From HK1 sp965215295 (GTDB lineage Bacteria; Pseudomonadota; Gammaproteobacteria; HK1), in contig OZ244045.1 of the NCBI GenBank assembly GCA_965215295.1, positions 3,038,001-3,102,000 of the forward strand: a stretch of 64,000 nt of DNA. Reading direction: 5' to 3'. The notes under the pieces are model-generated. The model was not told the DNA's origin. It was given only the letters and a program-made list of their open reading frames with translations, and made no database searches. Position numbers and translations under genes: made by a program. Below are positions 36,601 through 44,749 of this stretch, piece by piece. Each line of letters begins with the position of its first letter. Position 1 is the stretch's first letter.

Positions 36601-36690
36601 AAGGCCCGCGAGCCATTGCACCGGCAGTGGTGAGAGGCGCCGGGGGCTCGAAGGCACGGAACCGCGGCACGTGATGCGGAGTCTTTTCAT
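33688..36690 (-). CDS. Two-partner secretion exoprotein (TpsA1) with Pro-Glu repeat tail
   Basis: A 1000-residue protein from ATG 36690. A signal peptide (LAGLFTGLLVVGAAFA) precedes the TPS/filamentous hemagglutinin N-terminal domain: GSARLTHPGPGAL, INWRGFSI, AVLNRVTG, VFLVNPHGIVFGEGA. A parallel beta-helix follows, with repeats of the form GTLTIESGA and GTVKVTGSGSTLT around residues 650-800. A stretch of about 75 residues made of PPPEE/PPPQE units then leads to an acidic C-terminus ending LPMCPA. The first 550 or so residues are almost identical to TpsA2, so the pair arose by recent duplication. Likely a surface-retained adhesin, the Pro-Glu region acting as a spacer. Confidence 0.85.
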   Translation of the reverse strand: MKRLRITCRGSVPSSPRRLSPLPVQWLAGLFTGLLVVGAAFANPTGPDVVHGSARLTHPGPGALHVTTSPDTIINWRGFSIDRDEVTRFIQQTASSAVLNRVTGADPSAILGRLLSNGRVFLVNPHGIVFGEGAVVDTAGLVASTLDIGDADFRAGRYRFDAGPEAGGIVNRGLIEAGAGGVFLLAPSIESSGVVRSAGGDLVLAAGRRITLTSLDLDGVRVEVQAPEDEALNLGALIAERGAAGVFAGTLRNAGTVEASAVEVGEDGVVRLVAQGDVTLEAGGRVAAEGRSGGTVHVESEGGTTWVSGEVSARGRAERGGAIRLLGERVGLAGARVDASGPAGGGEVLVGGDVSGEGPVPRAGATYVSADSTVAADALGAGDGGKVVVFAEGFANVQGRLSARGGAAGGDGGFVETSGLGSFAIGHTPDTTAPGGEGGHWLIDPNDIEIVGGGGNVNIDINSVDPFVSADDSARLGIDLLVAALSGDQSVTVRTTSSGANSQSGDITLSTPFDIESTTGANTLTLDAHRHINIDQPITDTAGGAELHLVLDAGDEVRFRDDVTLRGGSLETWGDSETQVTNGAQVTLDGITWTAYNGLDISGKVFAQNGAHISSRLIFYNFSPFDGSIYIGSNNLGDGTLTIESGANVWAGWIYVGHDEGSEGTVKVTGSGSTLTTRHGLRVGYGGGTGTLTIESGADVRASWINVGWYEGSEGTVKVTGSGSTLTATGRSSIFWLGADIGILVGSGGGTGTLTIGGGGSVRAERVFVGLEPESQGTLRVESGGELEVGTLLAVGKDFDYDTLTTREPGGTGSAVGEAGSQVRYGALEVGALGSTSFEPPPEEPPPQEPPPEEPPPEEPPPQEPPPEEPPPEEPPPEEPPPEEPPPEEPPPQEPPPEEPPPEEPPPEEPPPEEPLPQEPSSEVQEDIDENTDEILPAQPEGPTAPEIAEDPSADEEARARQEDEGEQDEGDGEEEEAGEETVAGESGEDEREELPMCPA
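33939..34173 (-). repeat. 15-bp coding repeats for Pro-Pro-Pro-Glu-(Glu/Gln)
   Basis: About 15 units of 15 bp (on the plus strand variants of GGCGGCTCCTCCGGC) encode EPPPEEPPPQE in tpsA1. Unit order contains higher-order duplications (E-type and Q-type units alternate in blocks). The repeat is absent from tpsA2, so it expanded after the duplication. Confidence 0.9.
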
Positions 36691-36716
36691 CGCAGCTTCG
36701 CAGAGGCAGGTCGCGG

Positions 36717-39700
36717 CTACGCCGGACACATCGGGAGCTCTTCCCGCTCGTCCTCGCCGCTCCCGCCGGCGACGGTCTCTTCGCCTGCCTCCTCTTCCTC
36801 TGCGTCTCCTTCGTCCTGCTCGCCCTCGTCTTCCTGACGAGCGCGGGCCTCTTCATCTGCGGAGGGGTCTTCGGCAATCTCCGGCGCGGTCGGCCCCTCC
36901 GGCTGCGCGGGGAGAATCTCGTCGGTATTCTCGACGACGTCTTCCTGCACTTGCAGCGGCAGCTCCAGGCTCGTGGTTCCGCCGGCGCCGACTTCGAGCG
37001 CGCCGTACCGGACTCGGCTGCCCACCACCTCCACGACGCTGCCCGTGCCGCCCGGCTCCCGCGTCGTCAGCGTGTCGAAGTCGAAATCCTTACCGATCGC
37101 CAGCAGCGTGCCGGCCTCGAGCTCGCCCCCCAATTCCACCCGCAGCGTGCCTTGCGACCCTGGCCTGCGCCCCACGATGACCCGCTCCGCCCTCACGCTG
37201 CCGCCGCTCCCGATGGTGAGCGCACCGGTTCCCTCGTCACCGACGGTGATAGCGTTGTCGGTACCCGTCGTGGCCAGCGTCGAGCCCGAACCGGTCACGG
37301 TGACCACCCCGTCGGCGGCCGGACCGGAATCGCCGATTACAAAGCGTGCTCCCTCGCCATCGACCTCTATCGCGCCCCCGGACTGAATAGCCACCACGCT
37401 CTGCTGATCGATGGGGCCAGTGTCCGTGTCGGGGAAATCCGGATTCACCGAGCCCCTCGATATCCCCACGAACGCTTGCTCGCCCTGCACCCGCAGTCTG
37501 CCGCCGTTGCGGATGGTGGTGGTCCCGCCCCCGCGCCGACCGAGCCACGCGTGGGGACTGAAGAAGTCGGGGTCGCTGGAGTCAACCGGGCCATCCTGGA
37601 TGACCTCGAGGCTCGACCCGGGCCCGTCGATCAACAGCGTCCCCGTGCTGCCCTTGTTGCGCGCCACATGAAACAAGGGACCATGGGTGGTGTCCCGGCC
37701 ATCACGCACCTGAAGCAGACCACCTTCGAGGATTTCGAGGGTGCCGCGCGAGCCTGCGTTGCGTCCTACCCGGGCGAAGCCCCCTTGGTCGGCAGAGTCC
37801 CCGGAGAACTTCCCGCCCGCCGGCGAGACCATCACCCGTGAACGACTCCCGTCGGCCGCTACCCCCCGGATGACCGCCCGCCCGACGCCCGAGAGCCCCA
37901 CATCGAACTTCAAGGTCTCGACGAGGCCGCCGTCGAGCACTTCGAGCGTGCCGGTCCCTCTGTCACCGACCCTGATTTCGTTGTCGGTACCCGTCATGGT
38001 CAGCGTCGAGCCCGAGCCGGTCACGGTGACCACCCCGTCGGCGGCCGGACCGGAATCGCCGATTACAAAGCGCGCTCCCTCGCCATCGACCTCTATCGCA
38101 CCCCCGGACTGGATAGCCACCACGCTCTGCTGATCGATGGGGCCAGTGTCCGGGTCGGGAGAGGAGGATGTCGAGCTCACCGAGTCCTTCGATATCCCCA
38201 CGAACGCTTGCTCGCCCTGCACCCGCAGTCTGCCGCCGTTGCGGATGGTGGTGGTCCCGCCACCGCGCCGACCGAGCTGCACGAAGGGACCGGCAGACAC
38301 ACGGGGGTTGCCGAAGACCGCCGGGCTATCCTGGATGACCTCGAGGCTCGACCCGGGCCCGTCGATCAACAGCGTCCCCGTGCTGCCCTTGTTGCGCGCC
38401 ATCTGAAACCCAGGACCATGGGTGTCCCGGCCATCACGCACCTGAAGCAGCCCGCCTTCGAGGATTTCGAGGGTACCTCGCGAGCCGGCGGCGCGCCCCA
38501 CCCCGACGAAGCCCCCTTCGTCGGCATAGACCCCGGAGAACTTCCCGCCCGCCGGCGAGACCATCACCCGTGAACGGCTCCCGTCGGCCGCCACCCCCCG
38601 GATGACCGCCCGCCCGACGCCCGAACGCCCCACATCAAACCACGAGGTCTCGACGAGGCCGCCGTCGAGCACTTCGAGCGTGCCGGTCCCTTCGTCACCG
38701 ACCCAGATTCTGTTGTCGGTACCCGTCGTGGTCAGCGTCGAGCCCGAACCGGACACGGTGACCACACCGTCGGCGGCCGGACCGGAATCGCCGATTACAA
38801 AGCTCGCTCCCTCGCCATCGACCTCTATCGCACCCCCGGACTGGATAGCCACCACGCTCTGCTGATCGATGGGGCCGGTGTCCGGGTCGGCCCACGAGCA
38901 TGGTCGACCGTCGCAGTCGGACACCGAGTCCTGCGAGACTCCGACAAAGGCCGCCTCGCCCTGCACCCGCAGTCTGCCGCCGTTGCGGATGGTGGTGGTT
39001 CCGCCCCCGCGCCGACCGAGCTGCGCGTAGGGACCGAAGAAGTCGGGGTCGCTGGAGTCAACCGGACCATCCTGGATGACCTCGAGGCTCGAACCGGGCC
39101 CGTCGATCAACAGCGTCCCCGTGCTGCCCTTGTTGCGCGCCACCTGAAGCCCAGGACCATGGGTGTCCCGACCATCACGCACCTGAAGCAGCCCACCTTC
39201 GAGGATTTCGAGGGCGCCGCGCGAGCCTGCGTTGCGTCCCACCCGGGCGAAGCCCCCTTCGTCGGCAAAGTCCCCGGAGTACTTCCCGCCCGCCGGCGAG
39301 ACCATCACCCGTGAACGGCTCCCGTCGGCCGCCACCCCCCGGATGACCGCCCGCCCGACGCCCGAGCGCCCCACATCGAACTTCAAGGTCTCGACGAGAC
39401 CTCCGTCGAGCACTTCGAGCGTGCCGGTCCCTTCGTCACCGACGATGATCTCGTTGTCGGTACCCGTCGTGGTCAGCGTCGAGCCCGAACCGGACACGGT
39501 GACCACCCCGTCGGCGGCCGGACCGGAATTGCCGATTACAAAGTTCGCTCCCTCGCCATCGACCTCTATCGCACCCCCGGACTGGATAGCCACCACGCTC
39601 TGCTGATCGATGGGGCCGGTGTCCGGGTCGGGATTGGGCGGGTACACCGAGTCCTTCGATATCTGCACGAACGCTTGCTCGCCCTGCACCCACAGTCTGC

Positions 39701-42434
39701 CGCCGTTGCGGATGGTGGTGGTCCCGCCCCCGCGCCGACCGAGCGTCACGTAGGGACCGGCAGACACACGGGGGTTGCCGAGGACCGCCGGGCCATCCTG
39801 GATGACCTCGAGGCTCGACCCGGGTCCATCGATCAACAGCGTCCCCGTGCTGCCCTTGTTGCGCGCCATCTGAAACCCAGGACCGTGGGTGTCCCGGCTA
39901 TCACGCACCTGAAGCAGCCCGCCTTCGAGGATTTCGAGGGTGCCTCGCGAGCCTGCGTGGCGTCCCACCCGGGCGGCGCCCCCTGTGTCGGCATAGACCC
40001 CGGAGAACTTCCCGCCCGCCGGCGAGACCATCACCCGTGAACGGCTCCCGTCGGCCGCTACCCCCCGGATGACCGCCCGCCCGACGCCCGTGCGCCCCAC
40101 ATCGAACCACAAGGTCTCGACGAGGCCGCCGTCGAGCACTTCGAGCGTGCCGGTCCCTTCGTCACCGACCCTGACTGTGTTGTCGGTACCCGTCGTGGTC
40201 AGCGTCGAGCCCGAGCCGGTCACCTTCACCGTACCCTCCGAGCCCTCCAAAGCCCCGACATAAATCCTGCCGTGGGCCGTCACATCAGCACCGCTCTCGA
40301 TAGTGAGCGTGCCGGTCCCTCCGACACCGACCAAGATTCCGTCGAAAAGGTTTCCGATGTCGGTACTCGTCGTGGTCAGCGTCGAGCCCGAGCCGGTCAC
40401 CTTCACCGTGCCCTTCGAGCCTTCATGATCCCCGACGTAAATCTCTTCGGCCGTCACACCGGTGCCGCTCTCTATGGTGAGCGTGCCGTCGCCGAGGTGT
40501 TGGTCGTTGTTGCCGAGACGGATACGTCTTCCTCCCGCAGAAATCTCTGCGCCGTTCTGCGCAAGCACCATGCCGGAACCGTCGGTACCGATATCGAGAC
40601 CGTTATCGTTGTTCACTGTCCAAGTGATACCGTCCAAAGTGACTTGGGCGCCATTGGTGACATGCGTGGAGTCGCCGCCCCGAGTCTCCAGCGACCCGCC
40701 GCGCAACGTCACATCGGCTCGGAACCGTATCTCGCCATCCGCTTCCAGCACCAGATGGAGCTCCGCCCCACCCGCGGCGTCGGTGATTGGCCGGTTGATG
40801 TTGATGTGGCGGTGGGCATCAATGGTCAGGGTGTTGGTGCCGGTGGTCGACTCGATGGACAGCTCCTGGCCGATCGGGGTGTTCAGGGTGATGTCGCCGG
40901 ACTGGCTGTTCGCGCCGGATTCGGTTGTCCGCACCGTCACGCTCTGACCGCCCGAGAGCGCGGCAACGAGGAGGTCGATGCCGAGCCGGGCGTTGTCATC
41001 GGCGCTCACGAACGGGTCGACAGAGTTGATGTCGATATTCACGTTGCCACCGCCGCCCACAATCTCGATGTCGTTGGGGTCGATGAGCCAGTGCCCGCCC
41101 TCGCCCCCCGGCGCCGTCGTGTCCGGCGTGTGGCCAATCGCGAACGACCCCAGGCCCGAGGTCTCCACGAACCCACCGTCGCCACCGAACGGACCGCCCC
41201 GCGCGCTCAGCCGACCCTGCACGTTCGCAAACCCCTCCGCGAACACCACCACCTTGCCCCCGTCCCCGGCCCCGAGCGCATCGGCCGCGACCGTCGAGTC
41301 CGCCGAGACGTAGGTGGCACCAGCCCTCGGCACCGGACCCTCGCCGCTCACGTCGCCGCCGACCAGCACCTCCCCTCCGCCGGCCGGACCGGACGCATCG
41401 ACCCGCGCTCCGGCGAGCCCCACCCGCTCACCGAGTAGCCGGATGGCCCCACCGCGCCCCTCACGCCCCCGCGCCGACACCTCCCCCGACACCCACGTGG
41501 TCCCCCCCTCGCTCTCGACGTGCACCGTCCCGCCCGAACGCCCCTCGGCCGCGACCCGACCCCCCGCCTCCAGGGTGACGCCGCCCTGCGCAACGAGTCG
41601 CACCACGCCGTCCTCGCCTACCTCCACCGCGCTCGCCTCCACCGTCCCGGCGTTGCGCAACGTCCCCGCGAACACCCCCGCCGCTCCCCGCTCGGCAATG
41701 AGCGCTCCCAGGTTCAGCGCCTCGTCCTCCGGCGCCTGCACCTCCACCCGCACTCCGTCGAGGTCCAGGCTCGTCAGGGTGATGCGACGCCCCGCCGCGA
41801 GCACCAAGTCTCCCCCGGCGGTCCGAACCACTCCGCTGCTCTCGATGCTCGGCGCGAGCAGGAACACTCCGCCCGCGCCCGCCTTGATGAGACCCCGGTT
41901 GACGATGCCCCCGGCCTCCGGTCCCGCGTCGAAGCGGTAGCGACCCGCCCGGAAGTCCGCGTCCCCGATGTCCAGGGTCGAGGCGACCAGCCCCACCGTG
42001 TCGACCACCGCCCCTTCGCCGAACACGATGCCGTGGGGATTGACGAGAAACACCCGGCCGTTCGACAGCAGCCGACCGAGAATCGCTGATGGGTCGGTCC
42101 CGGTGACCCGGTTGAGCACCGCGCTGGCGGTGGTCTGCTGAATGAAGCGGGTGACCTCGCCCGTGCCGATGGAGAAGCCCTGCCAGTTGATGATGGTGTC
42201 GGGGGAGGTGGTGACGTGCAGGGCGCCGGGGCCGGGATGGGTGAGCCGGGCGTTGCCGTGGACGACATCGGGGCCGGTGGGATTGGCGAAGGCGGCGCCG
42301 ACGACGAGCAGGCCGGTGAAGAGGCCCGCGAGCCATTGCACCGGCCGCGGCGAGAGGCGCCGGAGGCTCAAGGGCGATGCCCCCACCCCATGGAGCGCCG
42401 GCGCCGCATGAAGCGCGGAACGCTTCCGCGTCAT
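36717..42434 (-). CDS. Giant two-partner secretion exoprotein (TpsA2) with four large internal repeats
   Basis: A 1905-residue protein from ATG 42434. The N-terminal 550 residues (signal peptide, TPS domain with NPHGIVFGEGA, first helix turns) are nearly identical to TpsA1. The middle is a long beta-helix containing four copies of a module of about 242-247 residues, each with GTLEVLDGGLVET, GVGRAVIRGVAADGSRSRVM, GTLLIDGPGSSLEVIQD, GRRGGGTTTIRNGGRL and IDQQSVVAIQSGGAIEVDG. The C-terminus is acidic and ends LPMCPA like TpsA1. It is first in the minus-strand locus; its stop is 27 bp before the tpsA1 ATG. It should be a cell-surface fibre about 30-40 nm or more in length; receptor or function unknown. 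Confidence 0.85.
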   Translation of the reverse strand: MTRKRSALHAAPALHGVGASPLSLRRLSPRPVQWLAGLFTGLLVVGAAFANPTGPDVVHGNARLTHPGPGALHVTTSPDTIINWQGFSIGTGEVTRFIQQTTASAVLNRVTGTDPSAILGRLLSNGRVFLVNPHGIVFGEGAVVDTVGLVASTLDIGDADFRAGRYRFDAGPEAGGIVNRGLIKAGAGGVFLLAPSIESSGVVRTAGGDLVLAAGRRITLTSLDLDGVRVEVQAPEDEALNLGALIAERGAAGVFAGTLRNAGTVEASAVEVGEDGVVRLVAQGGVTLEAGGRVAAEGRSGGTVHVESEGGTTWVSGEVSARGREGRGGAIRLLGERVGLAGARVDASGPAGGGEVLVGGDVSGEGPVPRAGATYVSADSTVAADALGAGDGGKVVVFAEGFANVQGRLSARGGPFGGDGGFVETSGLGSFAIGHTPDTTAPGGEGGHWLIDPNDIEIVGGGGNVNIDINSVDPFVSADDNARLGIDLLVAALSGGQSVTVRTTESGANSQSGDITLNTPIGQELSIESTTGTNTLTIDAHRHININRPITDAAGGAELHLVLEADGEIRFRADVTLRGGSLETRGGDSTHVTNGAQVTLDGITWTVNNDNGLDIGTDGSGMVLAQNGAEISAGGRRIRLGNNDQHLGDGTLTIESGTGVTAEEIYVGDHEGSKGTVKVTGSGSTLTTTSTDIGNLFDGILVGVGGTGTLTIESGADVTAHGRIYVGALEGSEGTVKVTGSGSTLTTTGTDNTVRVGDEGTGTLEVLDGGLVETLWFDVGRTGVGRAVIRGVAADGSRSRVMVSPAGGKFSGVYADTGGAARVGRHAGSRGTLEILEGGLLQVRDSRDTHGPGFQMARNKGSTGTLLIDGPGSSLEVIQDGPAVLGNPRVSAGPYVTLGRRGGGTTTIRNGGRLWVQGEQAFVQISKDSVYPPNPDPDTGPIDQQSVVAIQSGGAIEVDGEGANFVIGNSGPAADGVVTVSGSGSTLTTTGTDNEIIVGDEGTGTLEVLDGGLVETLKFDVGRSGVGRAVIRGVAADGSRSRVMVSPAGGKYSGDFADEGGFARVGRNAGSRGALEILEGGLLQVRDGRDTHGPGLQVARNKGSTGTLLIDGPGSSLEVIQDGPVDSSDPDFFGPYAQLGRRGGGTTTIRNGGRLRVQGEAAFVGVSQDSVSDCDGRPCSWADPDTGPIDQQSVVAIQSGGAIEVDGEGASFVIGDSGPAADGVVTVSGSGSTLTTTGTDNRIWVGDEGTGTLEVLDGGLVETSWFDVGRSGVGRAVIRGVAADGSRSRVMVSPAGGKFSGVYADEGGFVGVGRAAGSRGTLEILEGGLLQVRDGRDTHGPGFQMARNKGSTGTLLIDGPGSSLEVIQDSPAVFGNPRVSAGPFVQLGRRGGGTTTIRNGGRLRVQGEQAFVGISKDSVSSTSSSPDPDTGPIDQQSVVAIQSGGAIEVDGEGARFVIGDSGPAADGVVTVTGSGSTLTMTGTDNEIRVGDRGTGTLEVLDGGLVETLKFDVGLSGVGRAVIRGVAADGSRSRVMVSPAGGKFSGDSADQGGFARVGRNAGSRGTLEILEGGLLQVRDGRDTTHGPLFHVARNKGSTGTLLIDGPGSSLEVIQDGPVDSSDPDFFSPHAWLGRRGGGTTTIRNGGRLRVQGEQAFVGISRGSVNPDFPDTDTGPIDQQSVVAIQSGGAIEVDGEGARFVIGDSGPAADGVVTVTGSGSTLATTGTDNAITVGDEGTGALTIGSGGSVRAERVIVGRRPGSQGTLRVELGGELEAGTLLAIGKDFDFDTLTTREPGGTGSVVEVVGSRVRYGALEVGAGGTTSLELPLQVQEDVVENTDEILPAQPEGPTAPEIAEDPSADEEARARQEDEGEQDEGDAEEEEAGEETVAGGSGEDEREELPMCPA
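37230..40170 (-). repeat. Four long coding repeats (726-741 bp) in tpsA2
   Basis: The marker ATGGGGCC(A/G)GTGTCCG (plus strand) occurs at 37411, 38137, 38869 and 39610, giving periods of 726, 732 and 741 bp. Unit length differences are multiples of three, so the frame is kept. The most variable part is the loop after QAFVGISKDSV. High identity makes copy-number change by recombination likely and assembly collapse possible. Confidence 0.9.
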
Positions 42435-42574
42435 GTCACCGTACCCTCTCCATACAGGGCCACAGGGCCGCGACCGCCTGCCCGCCGCGATGCACCCGCT
42501 ACGACGCAGGCGTCCCCATCGTCACCACACTCGGGGCGTCTCGGCCCGGGAGGAGCACCGTTCATGAGCATCTC

Positions 42575-42602
42575 CCTTGCATGTGCAGGTGCATATGCAA
42601 GG
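42575..42602. promoter_or_regulatory. 28-bp palindrome upstream of tpsA2
   Basis: Arms CCTTGCAT and ATGCAAGG are perfect, and the 12 bases between them are themselves nearly symmetric (GTGCA GG TGCAT). It lies 141 bp upstream of the tpsA2 start on the minus strand, in otherwise unremarkable DNA. It could be an operator or a hairpin in the leader; the regulator is unknown. Confidence 0.4.
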
Positions 42603-42695
42603 AGGACTGTACGTCAAGCCACCTTCACCCGTCGACCTCCCACCAAGGACAATTGTCCAAGCGAGTCCCTGCCCGATATCCCCCCATTCGCCGCA

Positions 42696-43170
42696 TCGGA
42701 CAGTGGCCCTGGCCGCGCACCCTGGTGGCGGAGCTGGCGCAGCGGATGTTCGCCAGAGTCGCCGAGCGCTATCCTCGCGACGGCGTGATCGCCTTTCACG
42801 CCATCCGGATCGAGGCCGGACTCGCTCGGGGACCGAGTCGCGGACATCGGCCCCGGACGGATGTACGAGGGGAGCCTGACATGCGCGCCCGTCTCGACCA
42901 TTCCGTCCCGGACGGCCCCTCCCGCCGCCCAGGGCAAGCGCACGAGAGAGCCTGACTTGCGCACCCGCCTCGACCATTCCGTCCCGGCCGGCCCCCCGCT
43001 CCGGATGAGCACACCGGGGGCCCGGCTTGCGGACCCGTCTCGACGGTCTGGTCCGGGGCACCCGGGACGGGCGCACCGCGAACGCGATCCTGCGAAAATG
43101 CGTGCACTGCGGCCTCCGCACCGCGACCTGCCCGCTCCTCGGGGACGAACTCGACCGCCCGGCGCGGGCC
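42696..43170 (+). pseudogene. Mosaic relic: cyclase fragments, then glcE/glcF junction repeats and the glcF 5' end
   Basis: 42696-42740 match the CHASE2 cyclase gene near 26008-26050 (GGACAGTGGCCCTGGCCGCG). 42745-42830 match its 3' end near 27841-27925 (GAGCGCTAT, GGCGTGATCGCCTTTCACGC). From 42851 there are three degenerate copies of the 73-bp glcE/glcF junction repeat, and 43027-43170 match the start of glcF through its first Fe-S motif (RKCVHCGLRTATCP), with a three-residue loss at TYQ. The fragments run in the order cyclase, then glcE/F, opposite to the intact locus. None is functional. The glcF remnant runs in frame into the ecfA start. Confidence 0.85.
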
Positions 43171-43179
43171 GCATGGACC

Positions 43180-43854
43180 ATGATCGAAGTCTCCAACGTC
43201 AGCCACCGCTTCGGTACCCGGGACGTGCTGAACGCCGTCAACCTGACCATCGGCGAGCGCCGGGTCGGCGTCATCGGGGCCAACGGCTCGGGCAAGAGCA
43301 CCTTCGCCCGCCTCCTCAACGGGTTGCTGATCCCCGACGAAGGGACGGTGAGGGTGGACGGCATCGACACGCGGGAGGACCCGAAGGCGGTGCGCCGCCG
43401 CGTGGGCTTCGTGTTCCAGAACCCCGACAACCAGATCGTCTTCCCGATCGTGGAGGAGGATGTGGCCTTCGGTCTGAAGAACCTGAAGCTGCCGAAGGAG
43501 GAGGTCGCGCGCAAGGTCGACGCCGTCCTCCGCAGGTACCGGCTCGAGCACTTGCGCGACCACGCCGCGCACCTGCTCTCCGGCGGGGAGAAGCAGATGC
43601 TGGCGATCTCCGCGGTGCTGGTGATGGAGCCGCGCTACGTGGTGCTCGACGAGCCGACGACGCTGCTGGACCTGCGCAACAAGGGGCTCGTGCTGGAGAT
43701 CATCCGCGCGATGGAGCAACCCGTGGTGCTGGTGACCCATGACTTCGATCAGGTGCGCGACTTCGACCGGGTCATCGTGTTCGACGAGGGTGCGGTGATG
43801 GCCGACGGCCCCCCGGACGCCGCGGTGCGCGAATACGTGCGGGCGATGGCGTGA
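43180..43854 (+). CDS. bioM: ECF transporter ATPase EcfA (BioM-like)
   Basis: A 224-residue ABC ATPase from ATG 43180. Walker A GANGSGKSTFA, Q-loop FVFQNPDNQIVFP (the PDNQ form typical of energy-coupling-factor ATPases), signature LSGGEKQMLAI, Walker B YVVLDEPTTLLDL and H-loop VTHD are all present. With EcfT and BioY directly downstream it should power biotin uptake. The in-frame sequence before ATG 43180 is a glcF remnant, so the transport operon may be transcribed from within or upstream of the relic. Confidence 0.88.
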   Translation: MIEVSNVSHRFGTRDVLNAVNLTIGERRVGVIGANGSGKSTFARLLNGLLIPDEGTVRVDGIDTREDPKAVRRRVGFVFQNPDNQIVFPIVEEDVAFGLKNLKLPKEEVARKVDAVLRRYRLEHLRDHAAHLLSGGEKQMLAISAVLVMEPRYVVLDEPTTLLDLRNKGLVLEIIRAMEQPVVLVTHDFDQVRDFDRVIVFDEGAVMADGPPDAAVREYVRAMA

Positions 43855-44486
43855 TGCTGTCGCTCTACGTGCCCGGCGACTCCATCGTCCACCGGTTGCC
43901 GGCCGGGGCGAAGCTCCTGGCGCTCTTCGCCGCGGGCGCGGCGCTCTTCGCGGTCTCCGGGGTGGCGGTCCACACGGCGGAGCTGCTGGCCGTCGCCGGC
44001 CTGTTCCGCGTCGCCCGCCTGCCCTGGCGGGACACCCTCCACCAGCTTCGCCCGGCCCTGCTCTTCCTCGTGCCGATCTTCCTCTTCCACGTCTTCGTCA
44101 CCGACTGGGGGCTCGGCATCGAGACCGTGCTCAGGATCCTGGTGCTCCTCCTGCTCGCGGTGCTCGTGACCCTGACGACGAAGCTCTCGGACATGATCGA
44201 CGTGCTGGAGCGCGCGGCCCGGCCGCTCCGCCACATCGGCGTCAACCCGTCGAAGGTGGGCATGATGCTGTCCATGGTCATCCGCTTCATTCCGCTGATG
44301 ATGCGCGAGGCCCGGGAGATCCTCGAAGCACAGCGCGCGAGGGGACTCGATCGCAGCGCGATCGCCCTGCTCATGCCGCTGCTCATCAAGACCCTCAAGA
44401 TGGCCGACGACCTCTCGGACGCCATCGAGGCGCGGGGCTACGACGCGGAGACGGTGACCCCGGTGTGGCGGAGGCGGGTGCGCTGA
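43854..44486 (+). CDS. bioN: ECF transporter transmembrane protein EcfT (BioN-like)
   Basis: A 210-residue membrane protein from ATG 43854, overlapping the ecfA stop (GTGATG at 43851-43856); GTG 43851 would add one residue. Several hydrophobic segments lie in the N-terminal two thirds. The two coupling motifs with Ala-Arg-Gly appear as EAQRARGLD and AIEARGYD, which contact the ATPase. Its last codons and stop are inside a 59-60-bp tandem repeat. Confidence 0.85.
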   Translation: MLSLYVPGDSIVHRLPAGAKLLALFAAGAALFAVSGVAVHTAELLAVAGLFRVARLPWRDTLHQLRPALLFLVPIFLFHVFVTDWGLGIETVLRILVLLLLAVLVTLTTKLSDMIDVLERAARPLRHIGVNPSKVGMMLSMVIRFIPLMMREAREILEAQRARGLDRSAIALLMPLLIKTLKMADDLSDAIEARGYDAETVTPVWRRRVR

Positions 44487-44660
44487 CGGCAGACTTCGGG
44501 GGGCTCGTCTTCGGCGGCCCCGTGTGGCGGAGGCGGGGCGTGCTGACGGCAGACTTCGGGGGCTCGACTTCGGCGGCCCCGTGTGGCGGAGGCGGGGCGT
44601 GCTGACGGCAGACTTCGGGGGGCTCGTCTTCGGCGGCCCCGTGTGACGGAGGCGGGGCCG
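44463..44660. repeat. 59-60-bp tandem repeat, 3.3 copies, starting in the ecfT 3' end
   Basis: Units start GTGTGGCGGAGGCGGG at 44463, 44522 and 44581, with a partial, altered copy at 44641. Each holds CTGACGGCAGACTTCGGGGG. The first unit contains the ecfT stop. No spacers, so not a CRISPR; in the intergenic copies nothing is coded. Confidence 0.9.
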
Positions 44661-44749
44661 ACCCGCCGGGCGGGGACAACGCCTGCTTCCGTCGTTTCGC
44701 GCCGGACGGCATTCCGGCACCGGCCCACTCCACGCCTCCGGGAGGCATC

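Noticed and set aside
44463..44660. Possible CRISPR or riboswitch before bioY
   Set aside because: Plain tandem copies of the ecfT tail; no variable spacers and no conserved biotin-related RNA fold that I recognise.
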